Counted from the first letter of the stretch, positions 11,115 through 24,003 are shown. The stretch is DNA of 64,000 nucleotides from Scytalidium lignicola (GCA_002812745.2 NCSJ02000025.1:171998-235997); one strand, 5' to 3'. Program-made: numbers and translations. The notes: a model not told the origin generated them from the sequence alone.

Positions 11115-13152
11115 TCAGGTAAAATGATGCCAGAATTCGTCGTCCAAATACTGGAAAAGAACCGATCCAGGAGTCAAGAAATCAACGTCTGGAAATGCAA
11201 GTAGAGAACTCTCATTCAATAAAGGCGATCTCAGCGCACCATCCTGATGGTTGCACTGTGCAGCTCTCCTCCTCTCATTAAACTCCTTCATGAGCTGCAG
11301 TTTTGATGCAAGGTCAATAAATATCTCCGGAACACTACGTGATAATAGCTGGTCAGGCTGATGTTGTTGACAGAGTCTGTTGATTTCTTTAATCTGCAGT
11401 ATCAACGCATCAACCGTACTGGAGAAGTCAATAATACTCCGCACGTAATCACGGTCCCAACCTTCACCTATGAAAAGTGAAAGCTTTGAAAGTGTCATGA
11501 GGGCATGGCCGATCTGTGCCCAGGTTGTGTACGGACTGTTGAGATATACAGAAGCCGGAAGGGAGTACCAGGCATCGAAGAAGCATTTCGTGGAGTTCAA
11601 GCAAGCCAAGAGCATATTTAGGCGAATAAATGGATAGGTTCCATATTTGATGGTATTGACATTTTCATTGAGGGCAATCTCATAGAGAAAAATCTCAATA
11701 TTATGGTAGTGGATCAGAAGCATCGCTGTAATTTCAGTCTCTCATACTGAAATTAGGGAAATAATAGACTCACATCTGAAAGGCCCATCAAGTAGTAGAG
11801 AGTCTTTGAGTTGGAGTAACTCACTCTCTATAGACTTGACACATGCCCCAATTGGGGCTGAAACACCGAAAGAGAGGTCGAGTTCTTCCACTGCAAGACT
11901 GCGCCCAATTTTATCAGACAGACGATAGAGGTTCATTAACTGTATAAGGTACGCATCGGTTGGGTATTCTGCGGCTTTTGTTATTATATCACAACATTCA
12001 TCGGTGTATCGGGTATAATGGATTGGGTCAATATCTCGGGCACACATTGATATTCTGTCTGCGTCAGAATCGCGGCAAAACTAAAGATGGGTATATATCT
12101 GCCGCCTACATTGAAGAGATGTAAAAGCATCCAAGGAACGTCCTTCGTTCTTCCAGAGTTCGAACTACAATACTTTGGCGATCTTGTTCAAAATAGCGGT
12201 AAGCACTTATCCTAAGTTTCGAATTCCCTCTTTGAGTAGGGGCTCTATTCAAGCCAAGATCAATCATCATAGAGGTCATCAAAGAAAGAAGATTAGTCAG
12301 TTGAGAGCCAAGCTTAAGATGAAGATGGTACCTATATTAGTGATCTTATCAGCGGTGTTAGAAACGATATTTAAGACTGGTAGAGGTCGAACCATCCAAG
12401 ATAGATCATGATACATTGAAGAAAGTCAAGACTCTGTTCGCCTTTGAGGAGCATGTTGTAACCCACAATCTCCCTGAGTTTTCGCGCCATGGATGACTGT
12501 CGATCAATGTCGTGTCCACAGGCCACCATCATAATGGCCATGTTTAGATAAGGTTTTGTTTGCCTAAGCTCCGCGGAACTAATAGTGGAAGCCACTACGA
12601 TGAACGGAAAGTGTGCTGCCATATCGTTGCGAAACACATCCAGCATAAAACTTGCTTCACTATCACTTGTAATAAAATGTTCAGCACATTCTACGGGATT
12701 GAGGGGGGTCGATTGATTGAGTAAAGTCGGGTTGGGTAGGAGGCTGTCTTGATCCCTTCTGCCTCTGATTCGCTCAGACGCCTCTAGAATCGCTGTCACT
12801 CCGTCGAGTTTCTCTTCTAGCCTTGCAACGTCACTACATGGAGCACGATTTTGTAAGCTTGCTGTCAGATATGGGGTGCATAGGCCGTGTAATGCTCACG
12901 ATATCTTTTTCCCCTTACGTTTGTGTGCTCCTGGCACCTGCGTGAGGCACTCCTTCTTCAAGCGACGACACCTATAAAGAAGTTTAACCAATGCATCAAG
13001 ATCAACAATTATAAGCAATGGCAATACCGTTTGCACACTAGATTGCCATTCTCGATCTCGCATTTTACCTTTGTGCGGGCGCATGGCACGCAGGCCTTTG
13101 GCATGCGGTTGATGTCACCATCGCTTTGCGAGGCCGGAGTTGAGCCGGACAT
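11115..13152 (-). CDS. Zn2Cys6 transcription factor divergent from an MFS exporter
   Basis: Starts at ATG 13152. The zinc cluster Cys21, 24, 31, 40, 43, 50 is split by an intron (13027-12972) between N-L-V-C-K-R and C-R-R-L-K-K-E-C. A second intron (GTAAGG donor, CTGACAG acceptor) leads into VARLEEKLDGV. Another removes the stops between YLGW and YHLHLKLGSQLTNLL, giving a continuous TF domain with IDLGLNRAP, then RTLEERRTFLGCFYISS, ARDIDPIHYTRYTDECCD and, after further introns, LLIHYHNIEIFLYEIAL. It ends with WHHFT at 11115. All the pieces expected for this regulator type are present, so it looks intact. It is transcribed away from the MFS gene at 13508, an arrangement common for a pathway-specific regulator and its exporter. 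Confidence 0.85.
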
Positions 13153-13507
13153 CTCTCGACCGGTCTAAGAAGGACAAAAGACCAGCCCGGAATTATATGC
13201 AGTTCTCTCTCAGCGCTTTGGCGCCCGAGTCCGTATGGTCCGTTCCAAAGTTAAAAGGTTGAAGGTGAAGTTGTAGTACAAAATTTACGTTAGTGATATT
13301 AGGTAGGAGAGCGACCGGAGCCGGAATTCCGTGTCCGATCCCGCCCCCTGGCATTGCAGTCGACCCTCTCGACGTACCGTATGGATAACACCATTGAGAA
13401 TATTTAGAGATCACGAGATCGGAGCGGCCGGAGCAGACAGAGAGACCTAAAAAGAGCCATGGAGTTCCTACGATTTTGTTATACCAAGTTGAAATCATTA
13501 GATAATT
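13153..13507. promoter_or_regulatory. Divergent promoter with clustered CGG/CCG triplets
   Basis: The 355 bases between the regulator and the MFS exporter are rich in CGG and CCG triplets, especially 13310-13350 and 13419-13432. Zn2Cys6 proteins usually bind such triplets. No single spacing repeats cleanly, so no operator is defined. Confidence 0.4.
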
Positions 13508-15688
13508 ATGGAAAATCCAGAAGCTCCAGCACAAGTGAAAAGGTTGGAAAACCAGAACCAAGACGATGATGTGGAGACTAGAAAGGAAGGAGATTCTATG
13601 GCCTCGAGATCATTAGATACCCATTCTACAACCAAAGATGATCAATCTGAAAACCAAACAGCAAATACCACGGAGCCTGATCCAACGGTCCTAACTGGTG
13701 CCAAGCTGTACATTCTCTTCGCCGGCATCTTCTCTTCAGTTTTTCTGATGTCCCTCAATGGCTCGATCGTGTCAACCGTCAGTCTAGATAGTTTCAATGA
13801 TTTCAAAGATGTGAATTGAGTTGAATGCTGATTTTAATGGAGCAGGCAATCCCCCAAATTACTTCTCGTTTTAACTCTCTCGAAGATATTGGTTGGTATG
13901 GAGCTGCTTATCTCCTTTCTACGCAAGTTCCCCGCTTCACATAAACATCTATATTATGTTAACAATCTGATGCAGATGTTCCGTTCAGCCTTCGACTGGC
14001 AAGATCTTTAATTTCTTCCCTTTGAAGGTCATATTACGCTGGGTTTTCTATTTGGGGTATGTACGCTAACGATGGGGCTATTAGTACACTTTTATGACTT
14101 TCTTGTCCATCTCCTTTTTAGGATCTCTGATTTGCTCCGTTTCTGTTTCCTCGCACATGTTCATTGTTGGGCGGGCCGTGCAGGGAATTGGAGGCGCAGG
14201 CCTTCTGAGTGGGGCATTCATGGTCATTGCTGCTACAGTTCCAAAAGATAAAAGAGCTGGTAAGTACGATTATCCAATGATATAATTACGCTTAATCCTG
14301 ATCTGTACTATAGCATTTATTGGTGTCGGTGTAGGAATATCAACGATCGGATCAGTAATTGGGCCATTAATAGGGGGGGCGCTGACACAGCATGCTTCCT
14401 GGCGATGGTGTAAGTATGTCCCAATACTAAATACTTAAATGTGATGTACTGAAAAGTTCTAATTATAGGTTTCTATATTAATCTTCCGGCCGGTGGCTTT
14501 GTTTTCATTATTCTCGCATGTCTGAGCATCCCAGAGCAAATCGAAAAGAAGCCTGTCAGATCCAATATCAAGGAGATATTTGCCGAACTAGATCTTATAG
14601 GATTTATACTGTTTGCTCCTGCTTGTATCATGTTCCTTCTGGCATTGACTTGGGGAGGCAACGAGTATCCATGGAACTCGTCAACCATCATCGGATTATT
14701 CTGTGGAGCTTTCGTTACCTTCGTTATCTTTGGGATATGGCAAGTCCATCGCGGGGCGAAAGCAATGATACCGCCACAAATAGCGCGCATTCAACTTGTT
14801 GTTTTCGGGTGCTTCACATCTGCATTTCAGATGGGAGCGCTGTCACTCCTCTCATATTATCTACCACTATGGTTCCAGGTGGTGAAAAACGCGAGTCCTA
14901 CTATGAGTGGTGTCATGATTCTTCCTACTGCCATCTCGCAATGTTTTGGGGCTGTTCTTGCTGGTAGATTTGGTAGGGGTTCTTCTGCTTTAATGAACGA
15001 AAAGAGGATTTGCTGACTAGTAGCAGTACAGTTCATAGGATACGTAACGCCATGGGCGTTAATTGGAAGTATGTTGACAGCGGTGGGCGCGGGTTTAATT
15101 ACTACATTCACTCTATCAACGGGTGCTGGAGCCTGGATTGGCTATCAGATTCTCATTGGGACAGGCCGAGGCTCAGTTCTACAGATGGTAAGAAAACTCA
15201 TTTGGAAGTTGGTTGTCTAGTATTTGACTTCACTGACACCCTTAATTTGAAGCCAATTACAGCAATACAATCTTTGCTTCCGGCCAAAGATGTCTCCATC
15301 GCAACTGCTCAAGTTTTTTTCTGTCAGTATCTTGGGGCATCAGTCTTTCTTTCTGTTGGCCAGACTATCTTTACAAACAGCTTGCGGTCAGCGTTGAAGA
15401 CATATGCTCCAGATGTCGATGCTGAATATATCATCAATGTCGGCGCAAGAGCAGTGCGGTCTAGTGTGTCGAGTACAGATCTTCCGGAGGTATTGCACGC
15501 TTACAATCATGCACTCATAAACACATTTGTAAGTCTTGAGAAGTAGATTCGGAAATGAATGGACACTGTTAGCTAACATACTAGCGTAGTACCTTTCCAT
15601 TGGTGGATCATGTGCTGCATTCTGCACGAGTCTTGGACTGGGTTGGAGGAAGCTTCCCAAAAAGAAAGGAGAAAAAGAGCAAAGCTAA
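13508..15688 (+). CDS. MFS drug/toxin exporter, DHA2 (14-TM) type
   Basis: Plasma-membrane proton antiporter of the drug:H+ antiporter-2 family. A hydrophilic, charged N-terminus of about 60 residues precedes [20 protein letters not shown] (TM1). The family motifs are in order: [25 protein letters not shown], the antiporter motif [17 protein letters not shown] followed by [13 protein letters not shown], and later LPLWFQVVK and [11 protein letters not shown]. The C-terminal half ends with [12 protein letters not shown]. About eight introns are needed, all with plausible borders. Roughly 560 residues is normal for the family. Transport substrate cannot be told from sequence. It is paired with a divergent Zn2Cys6 regulator, which suggests inducible self-protection or metabolite export. 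Confidence 0.85.
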
Positions 15689-17424
15689 AAGTGTTACTAT
15701 AGTATAATTAGCATAGCCCGAGGTTGTAAGCAATGGATTACTAACACCGAGATTGTAGCTCCAAAAACCTATGGTTTTGTCAAACTAATTCTTGAAAAAT
15801 TATCTTATTATTCAGTTAGTAGCGAGATATATATAAATATAATCCACTAATTAAAGCTTATTATTTAATTAAGCTTAACCTACGATTCGTCTACACTTGT
15901 TACTGTAACAGGAGAATATTATTTAGCCCACTACATTCCACAGCCTCACAAACTCCTAACTTTCATTCAACCTACCGTGATAGGGATATATTGCATCCTG
16001 TCACATGACCCCACATATACATATAGCAGTCGTAGCTGTAGTAGCTATAATAGAAAAGGCTTCCTTCTCTCCTATTCTACCGAACCCTGCCTTCTGATTG
16101 GTTGGTTGTTCTAGCTACACTCTACGACCATAGCTCACCTCCGATCCCCATATCGCACTCCCGCACTACAATGATTCAAGAAATTTGGTTTACAACTAGA
16201 CAAGAGAAATCCTAAGGAATATAAGTATTAAGTAGGCAACCTTAGACCTGAATCTGTCTTAATTAGCTCATTTGTCTTGGGATAAGTGGGCATCCCGGAT
16301 AGACTAAATATCAGCTTTAGACAACCTCTGTCGTAAGAATGTTTTATATGTCTTGTTTTATAACTTACGCCTACAGAGGATTGCATTTTATGACTGAGAG
16401 AATCTTAAGGTAGCCTAAAAGCTAAGACTGATTTACATCTAAAGAGAGTTTCTTATAGTAGCATTTGCCTTAGACTAGAGGGTGTGTGACTCCTGTTATA
16501 CACACTCCTTAGTATTATTACTAACCGATTTGATAGAATCCTTTTACACTACCCAACTAATATGATACCTTGGATGATGAGATATTTAGTTTCTGTATTG
16601 TTTTTATATAAAATATGAGTGTATCATCCGTTATGAGCCTACTTCTATATGCAAGAAATTATAACTGTAAATTTACTCTCTTAACTTCATATAAATTGCA
16701 CGTATCGNTTTTTTCGTGGCTCTGATCTCTGTATATCCTAGTCATCTACACCATTTCGGTTGTCGTTGGAGACTATATAGACATAATCCAATTTTGAATC
16801 GAGTAGAAAACGAGGTTATATTCGAAGTTACCGTTGGAGNAAAAAAATAGTGTTACTCATTAATTATCTTAAATATGTGTAGGAATAACAGAGATCTTAA
16901 TGGTAGAGGGTGTTGATCATATAGTGTAACTGTTTTCTCCATTATTATTAAATTTCAACTTGTAGTTTGAAATCAAAATCCATAGACGTTGTCGCTATTA
17001 TGTAAACGATTATTTGGTTGTAGAATAGACCCCTCTGTGAAAGATAAAGCTTTAATTTTGCCTTTTATATTTTTAATAATCTTATCATTATAAAATTTAA
17101 ATTTGACTATATATTAAAAAAAATTAAAAAAAAATAAGGTCGAAGCTTATAGAATAACTAATCTATGATAAGAATTTCAAGAAAAGAAGTTTATATGTAA
17201 TAATAAAATATTAATAACAAAAAAAAAGCATTGTGTAATTATACTCTTTTAAGNTTTTTTAAAACGTCTTTAAACAATATAAATATTTAATACCACGCAT
17301 TGTAACGATTAACCTTAGTTAAGAGAAAGACACAAACTCGACATTGCATCCGGACTAAAAGGGATTGATTTTCTCATATTATTTACCACATGCACATATG
17401 TGGCTTTCGTATCTATACAAATAT
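15689..17424. other. AT-rich gene-free island
   Basis: No coding sequence recognised. The part from about 16500 to 17340 is extremely AT-rich, TpA-rich and contains N bases at homopolymers (16708, 16840, 17254). It resembles a RIP-degraded repeat but no termini could be recognised. Confidence 0.5.
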
Positions 17425-17438
17425 CGGAAGAGTAGCCG
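17425..17438. promoter_or_regulatory. CGG-N8-CCG palindrome upstream of the cluster regulator
   Basis: CGGAAGAGTAGCCG, 237 bases upstream of the regulator ATG at 17675. It has the same geometry as nine other sites in the cluster and suggests autoregulation. Confidence 0.65.
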
Positions 17439-17674
17439 GTGTTGCAGCCCCCATATCACATGATCTAGCATCACGTGCGCCAAACCATCGTTATCAGTTG
17501 TGGGTCCCCTGTGCGCTGCGGCTTCAGTCATTGGGCAGCCCCGCATTCCAAGGTACTTCACCACTTCCCAGGCGAGACTTATCTCTCTGCTCACTGAAGG
17601 AAGGTGGGTTCGCTCCTTCAATCGTTTGCCCGGTTCGATGACTGAGACCTCCAACGTTCGATGGTCTTCAGCAA

Positions 17675-20254
17675 ATGGAGTCGGAGCATCGACAACGGCG
17701 AGTTGTAAAACGAACCTCCAACGCGTATGTTTGGACCGCATATCTTTGGCCTATTTGTAGCAATTCGCTGACATGCAACTTACAGCTGCACGCGATGCCG
17801 AAGACAGAAGATCAAGTGTTCGGGATCGCAGCCGTGCAATGGTTGCAGCAAACGCAACCTGACCTGCACCTTTGACGAGCGGGACCAGAAGGTCCTGGTG
17901 TCGCGGGGGTGAGATCACAATGGCCGATCCCGAGAAGTAGAAAGGATACTGACTAGTAGAGCGTAGATATATCATTGATCTTCAGCGAGAAATCGCTTCT
18001 TTGAAACGGACAGCAGGACAGGATCCTGGCTCACCCAGCTCGGACTACGTTGACCAGGACCCAGATAGGACTCTTGAAGATGGTAACCGTCATCAGCAGG
18101 ACGTAATTACATCGGGAACGAGGAACTAACATTTAGTAGCCGATCTCGATGTGGGCTCTTCGCGGGATGAGGAGCCTGCGCAGCCTCTTGAGCCTGGGAT
18201 GCATGGAGGGAACAATAACTCTCGGTTTGGAACGGACTTGGAACCCATAGGATCAGATCTAGTTAACCCACTCTCCGCAGGACAATCTGCATTTTGGTCA
18301 GCTGAAAATGGAAGAGCCTGTGAGTCTATAGCCCTGTCTAGATTACCAGTGAGGAAGACTCTGACGCATCTACAGTCTATCTTGGAACATCATCAAACTG
18401 GTCATTTGCTCGGCGAGTTCTCACTATGACGCATGAACACAAATATCAGGCCCCGCTTCCACCGGGTACCCTGCTATTCGACGCCACGGCCTATGACCTG
18501 GGATGGGATGGTTTCCGATCTACACTTCCGGATACTCCCTTGGTGCCAGCTATTGACCATGCCATCTATCTGATCAACTCCGTCAAGTTTCGTTGTGGTC
18601 AGCTCTTTCACATTTTCGATGAAGAGGAGTTTATGAGTTCGTTGTATAATTTCTACGCCGATCCATCTGCCCGCATGGCGACAACTGGCTTATGGTATAT
18701 CCATTTCCTTGTCATTCTTGCCTTTGGAAAAGCATTCGTGCTCCAAAAGAATCAAGGGAAGAAACCCCCTGGTGCCGAATTTTTTGTTACTGCCCTTCAA
18801 CTTCTACCCGATGCAAGTGCTCTCTGCAGAGAGCCAATTATATCGACAGAAATACTATGTTGCGTATCTTTGTATTTCCAGTCTCTAGACTTCAGACACT
18901 CGGCACACAATTTTGTAAGTCTCAGGAAACAGAATTTGCCGCACTAGACTGACTGAGATAGATTGGCCAAGCTAAGCGTATGGCTTTGGGGCAGGGAATG
19001 CATACAGATATGCCGATACGCCATCTAGGAGAAGCTCTTGTTCAGCGGTGCCGTAAAATTTGGTGGACTGTGTATATACTGGACAGAGAAATGACCTCAT
19101 TAATGGGATTGCCACAAGCAATCAATGACAATGACGTGCACGCACCGCTACCAACGTTCCTGGGCTCAGTTCAACGAACGCAAACTCTCAATCTACAAAT
19201 CAAATTATCCCAAATTATCGCCGATATTAATAGTAGTAGGTGGACAGGATTTCCTCTTATTATGTGTACTAACATATCTCGATCAAAGCAATCTACGGTA
19301 TTGATGGCCGGCTAAACACCCAGTTTTTGCTTAGTACAAAAGCAGCATTGGCAAGCATGGCAAACCTAGCAGATGAACTCCGACACCTACTGCCAATGCC
19401 ATTGGACAAAACAATTAGCGGTGTTTCCAGATTGACGGCTTATATACATATCCTCTATCACCAGGTAGGTAGATGCATACCTGAATCTCGACAACCAGGT
19501 GTAGATCTAAATCTCTGTTTCTAGTGTATTGTTCTCGCAACTCGGCCATTGGTGTTTTGTTTCCTCAGAATACGGCTAGAGTCTCCGGATACATTACTAC
19601 GTTCACTAAACTCGTCACCTAATGTTCGGAATCTGCTGCAGATGTGTATTGACTCTTCACAGCAAATGGTCAATATTCTTAATAATCTACAAAGCCAAGG
19701 TCTTTTAGGTGAGATGTCTTGTAAATGACGGATGATTATCTGAGCTCACATATTTTTCCCTCCTGGAAGAGACATTCCTTCACTTCGATTTGGAGTCCAT
19801 CTTTGTGTCGGCAGTCATTCTCTTACTGGGGCCAGTCATCGATGCATCACTTCTTGATAGCCTTTCTTCATGGCTCCAAAAATCATACTCCATCATTGAT
19901 GAAATGATATTAAATGGCAATCTGATCGCAAAATTTCGAAGATCTGAATTACAGCAATTGGAGGAGACTTTGGGTCATCTTTCTCCAGACCTTTCCCAGT
20001 CTTCTTCGGGCCCAATTACCTTTCAACAAACTAATGATTCGTCCTCAAAGACCGCCCCTTCAAACACAATTCCACTTGTGGGAAGCCTGGCTGTCAGTAA
20101 TGATATCATGCAACCTGATCCTACTATACTTGATGAATATAACTTCAATGAAGGATTGACGGCAGCACAGATACTGGCAGTAGCTAACTCGATCGATAGT
20201 GGTGATGCGGAATGGGTCTCCCACGCAATGGCAGGTAATAATAGCATTTGGTAG
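17675..20254 (+). CDS. Put3/PrnA-like Zn2Cys6 regulator of the amino-acid cluster
   Basis: Nuclear activator candidate. Exon 1 (17675-17724) joins exon 2 (17786-17908) to give the zinc cluster Cys18, 21, 28, 34, 37, 44. The linker DERDQKVLVSRGYIIDLQRE closely resembles in layout the Put3 linker and dimerisation start of yeast. Exon 3 is 17967-18082 and exon 4 starts at 18137. The junction near 18320-18350 is unresolved but must lead into VYLGTSSNWSFARRVL. The fungal TF domain follows: INSVKFRCGQLFHIFDEEEF, IGQAKRMALGQGMH, CRKIWWTVYILDREMTSLMG, YGIDGRLN and LATRPLVF. The protein ends at NNSIW. It stands at the edge of the proline/hydroxyproline cluster, convergent with the FAD oxidase, and carries a CGG-N8-CCG site in its own promoter. 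Role as cluster regulator is inference. Confidence 0.85.
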
Positions 20255-20502
20255 GTTAGGTATGATAAAATGCTGCCTTTGATATAGTTCTCCTAGGGAG
20301 TTTCATCAAGATGCGCAATAGTTATAGTATAACGAATATCATATTAGACAAGATTATTCTCTTTACCAATTCGACATACAACTATCTAAACAGCCACCTA
20401 TAGTATCTTCCATTGCTAGTATTACCTTAGCGCTTTTGCGATTACGATATGAACCCTACAAATATCTTTGAACCCAGGATCATATCGTGATGCATGAATT
20501 AT

Positions 20503-21866
20503 CTACAGTTTTGCGCGAGGCGTATCTGCTAAATCTATACTAGAACCGGTCCTCCAGGCAACTTTTGATGGTGAATTGAGAACTTCATTGCCCTTCCACT
20601 GCCATCTTGAGATATTCTGCTTTCCATCTGTGATCAATTTCATTACCAAGTCTCCCATGATGGGCAACATCTTGAATCCATGACCAGAATCTCCGGAAAG
20701 AATAGCTAGAGAGTTTCCTGATCCTGGTACATAGTCTATCAGGAAATTTGAATCGTCGCTGTCGGCAATCCAACACATGTGTCTATCGATAAGAGGTCTG
20801 TTAGCAAGACTAGGCAAAGTCTCACGTATCAATCGACGTGACGCTTCTTCATCTTCTTCCGTAATGAAATCAGAGTCCGAGAGTTCCAAGTGAGGAAGAG
20901 ATAAGCTAGGGGAAGTTGCCGAGTAATTAGTATATGCTCCACCCATGTGGCAAATCTTCAATTTATTTGTCGCCAGGTCAGGTTCGAAAAAGAATCCAAT
21001 ATCACGAACATTGATAACTGGGATTCCTCTAAGGCGAGCTGCCTCTTCAGGGCTAAGCTGAATGTGAGCAACTCCCCAGCATCTCGCCGTCACCTGGGTA
21101 GCTGCATAGGGGATAATTCTCGCTACATTAGCACCGAGAGCTACGATTGTTGTTGAAGCCTTATATTCTATACCTCTTTTTGTTCTCGCACCCGTGCAGC
21201 GGCCAGTTCCAGGAGCAAAGATTAGCTCGGCAACTTCACCTTCCTTGAATCCAAGGCGGAATGAAACCCTCTTTTTGACGCAGTCCTCATACACGGCCTT
21301 CATAGCATCTGCAGAATGGGCGTACCCGGCGAGCATATTCAAGTACCCATTCCAGCCCTTCAGAGGCCCGTTAAGGGCTGGGACCAGTTTCTTGATAGAA
21401 GCTGCATCTGAACAGGAATTGATTTTGCCATGAAATGCTGGGTTCTTGGATACTGACGCATGGTATTTTTTCAAGATTTCTTTTGAGATCTCTGGTGCTG
21501 AACCGGTCACGACGTTTAGGAATCCTACTTGGTGATAGTATGGTTTATAAAGAGGGTCATTCTGCCATTTCTTAATGGCATCCTAAAATAATAATATCAG
21601 TATTCTCTTAGGTTTCATCTCATCGTCTATTATATCAAGAGACTACTAACCAATGTTAAGGGGGTATAGAATGGATCCGCGTATTCTGCCCGGACAATCT
21701 TGTTTAGATCGAAGCCAGCAGAAAAGCGACTAGGGACTTGGCTATCCTTCTCGAGAACGGTAATATTGGTGTAGCCTGCCGATGATAGTCGGTGTGCCGT
21801 GGCTAAGCCGAAAGTGCCAGCACCGATGATAAGGATTGCGGCTTTCTTTTCGTCTGTAGGAGCCAT
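20503..21866 (-). CDS. Peroxisomal FAD-dependent amine oxidase (sarcosine/pipecolate/fructosyl-amine oxidase type)
   Basis: 431-residue flavoenzyme of the MSOX/DAO superfamily. The Rossmann FAD motif is at the N-terminus (ILIIGAGTFGLATAHRL) and the C-terminal FAD region is SGDSGHGFKMLP, preceded by HMCWIADSDDSNFLIDY. The last three residues, AKL, are a PTS1 signal, so it should be peroxisomal and release H2O2 that catalase can remove. One intron (21650-21583) joins T-P-L-T-L to D-A-I-K-K-W. The family oxidises secondary amines such as sarcosine, pipecolate, saccharopine or Amadori compounds; the substrate here is unknown. Two CGG-N8-CCG sites upstream place it in the same putative regulon as the proline genes, so a proline-like, N-methylproline or D-/hydroxyproline substrate is worth considering. 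Confidence 0.85.
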
Positions 21867-22078
21867 AGCTACTCTAGATTTACACTTTTTCCTACAAATA
21901 TGCTATTAAGATACAATTTTAAGAAGTATCTAAGATTCCCATCAGTTTATATGTAATAGTAAATACATGGTAGTAAATAGAGTGAAGCATCAATGACATG
22001 ATCTCCATCCCACTTTGTGACTCGCGGTGGATCTGAGGAACACTAGTACACTTTATGTGGTTAGATTAGCCGCCCTTT

Positions 22079-22092
22079 CGGAATCTCATCCG
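22079..22092. promoter_or_regulatory. CGG-N8-CCG palindrome, FAD oxidase promoter, proximal
   Basis: CGGAATCTCATCCG, 213 bases upstream of the oxidase ATG at 21866, in gene-free DNA between oxidase and carrier. Confidence 0.65.
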
Positions 22093-22138
22093 GTGTGGGT
22101 AGGGTGCATTCGAGCAATCTCACATGTCTCATAATCAT

Positions 22139-22152
22139 CGGAACCACGACCG
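22139..22152. promoter_or_regulatory. CGG-N8-CCG palindrome, FAD oxidase promoter, distal
   Basis: CGGAACCACGACCG, exactly 60 bases from the proximal copy. Two sites in one promoter argue against chance. Confidence 0.65.
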
Positions 22153-22360
22153 GTGATGGATGTCAAAGCCAATCATGGTTAATGTGGCACTTATTGGGAG
22201 CTAAATCGCACACCAGGAGCTCTGCCCATGAAATAGAACAAGAAACATTGTGCCTATCTACAGTTTTTTGAGCATCAACCCTCGCTCTTCCCATTTGTTC
22301 TAACTGACCATCTTCCTTACCATTTCGACCCTTTGTTACATTGTTAGTCTTTAGTTCTCT

Positions 22361-23599
22361 TTAAAGTAAGACACTAAAAATAAAGGGAAAAATAAGGGGA
22401 GGCAACCAACATGGCAAAAGTACCCGCTGCTACGGGCATCGCTCGTAATAATGTTGGACTCAATCCACGGTAAAAACCATACAACCCATCAACTTTCCTT
22501 GTATGATGAATCACATCCCACATCTTACGGTGCCGTTGGTTTTCACCGAATCCATCCGTTTGCATCTTGCTTTTGATAACATCAATGGGATAACCAGCCA
22601 CCCAGAGTACTTCACCGACTAAACCACCACAGCAGGCGATCTGCCAGCTTGGGAGCTCGTCTCTCTTTTTATTCTGTATTTGCATAACTTGCCGAATGAG
22701 ACATTCGTAGACTGCGAACCAAATTCCATAATTGCTGAACTCACGCAACATCGTGGCTGTTTGTCCTCGATAAAGCCCAGCTAGCCCGGCTTCCTGAAAT
22801 ATCTTTTGTATACAGTCACGTGTACCAGAATAGTATCTTAGGGATGCTGTATCGGTTTGTGCTTGAAGACGGATCCTGATGTGTTCCATCGGTCCCGCGA
22901 TAAAACTATTTGCAAATCCAGCCGTTCCTCCTACAATATAGATCTGACTCAATGGAGTTTTATAGTCGGCACTACGAGGTGACTCCCCTTTAAGAAATTC
23001 AAGAGCATGGTGGCATCCATTAAATGAGGAGTAGACTAAGCTAACCTATGTTTTTGCTTCTTGTGTGAGAAGTTTCGTCCGATATAGCAAGGAACAAAAC
23101 ATACACAGACTCCTACTCCTATTAACGGTGCAACAGAACCCTTTAAGAGTTTTGTTGTTAGCGGATGTGTGAAAGGTTTCAACGCAATGCAGACGAATAC
23201 AATGATGAAGTAAACTTAAATCGCTCACTTTATAAAAAGCTAATGGGCCTTCACGTATACAAATACTCTGTGCGACGGCTAGCATATTTTTATTTGCCTG
23301 AGTTGTTTGCATACGGACTTTGACAATATCTACCAATTCGATGAGTTAATATGGGCTCAATGAAACTGTCCAGAATGGTTTAAAGGGTACCACTTCACGA
23401 ACCAAATGGTTGCCCTAAGTGAAAGTTAGTTTTAATGCATCCTTTCCCGTGATGTATGAGGAAAGGTATAAAGATTGCTTAATTGTTTAGACATGCCGAT
23501 CAAGACTTGCGTAACCCCTCCTGCTGCTCCAACTATGACCTCCTGGGCTATTTTCGAAAAAGCACTTTCCTGCTCTATAGTAGAAATAGTCTCCGTCAT
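22361..23599 (-). CDS. Mitochondrial carrier (SLC25), YMC1-like
   Basis: Inner-membrane solute carrier. Read from ATG 23599: VIVGAAGGVTQVLIG, then a likely GC-AG intron, then GQPFDIVKVRMQ completed by a second intron ending at gtag, giving the first carrier signature PxDxxKxRxQ. The second repeat has GPMEHIRIRLQAQ and the third YPIDVIKSKMQTDGFGENQ, followed by GFYRGLSPTLLRAMPVAAGTFA. A last intron gives a short C-terminus with stop at 22361. The third-repeat signature resembles fungal YMC1-type carriers, which have been linked to glutamate metabolism, but the substrate is not established. It is divergent from proline dehydrogenase and shares its promoter site, so a role in moving an intermediate of the pathway (for example glutamate or 4-hydroxyglutamate) is plausible inference. 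Confidence 0.8.
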
Positions 23600-23852
23600 T
23601 TCTGTAGTCTGTAGTCTGTGATATAAATATTAAAGTATCAACGAGCTTACCGCATACTTGACTCTGTTGATCTCTAGAAATTCCTTAGCATCAGGCTAAT
23701 AGGGTCGATACTATATGAAGCAGAATAAAGTCGCCTCAGATATGTGGCCCCAGATATTTTGGTATGTGGAGTACCTCTTTCCTATGGTCAAGTGACAATA
23801 TTCTATTAGAAGTAGTAACGGCCCGGAATAATGCGTAGTGGTAGACCAGCGC

Positions 23853-23866
23853 CGGGATGACAACCG
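23853..23866. promoter_or_regulatory. CGG-N8-CCG palindrome between carrier and proline dehydrogenase
   Basis: CGGGATGACAACCG, in the 404-base divergent promoter, 254 bases from the carrier ATG and 138 bases from the dehydrogenase ATG. One site could serve both genes. Confidence 0.65.
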
Positions 23867-24003
23867 AAGTCGTATCTGAGAGTGGGTGGATTACTAGAAT
23901 AATACAAGGTAAGTCTGGACTCAACTCAATTGAGTATTTAGTTCATATTTCTATTCCTCCCTTCTGGCAAGGAAGGAATCACTACTACCTCGGATAGTTG
24001 AGA

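Noticed and set aside
12175..12411. Plus-strand open frame across the 12.2-12.4 kb region
   Set aside because: It is the antisense shadow of the YHLHLKLGSQLTNLL exon of the minus-strand regulator.
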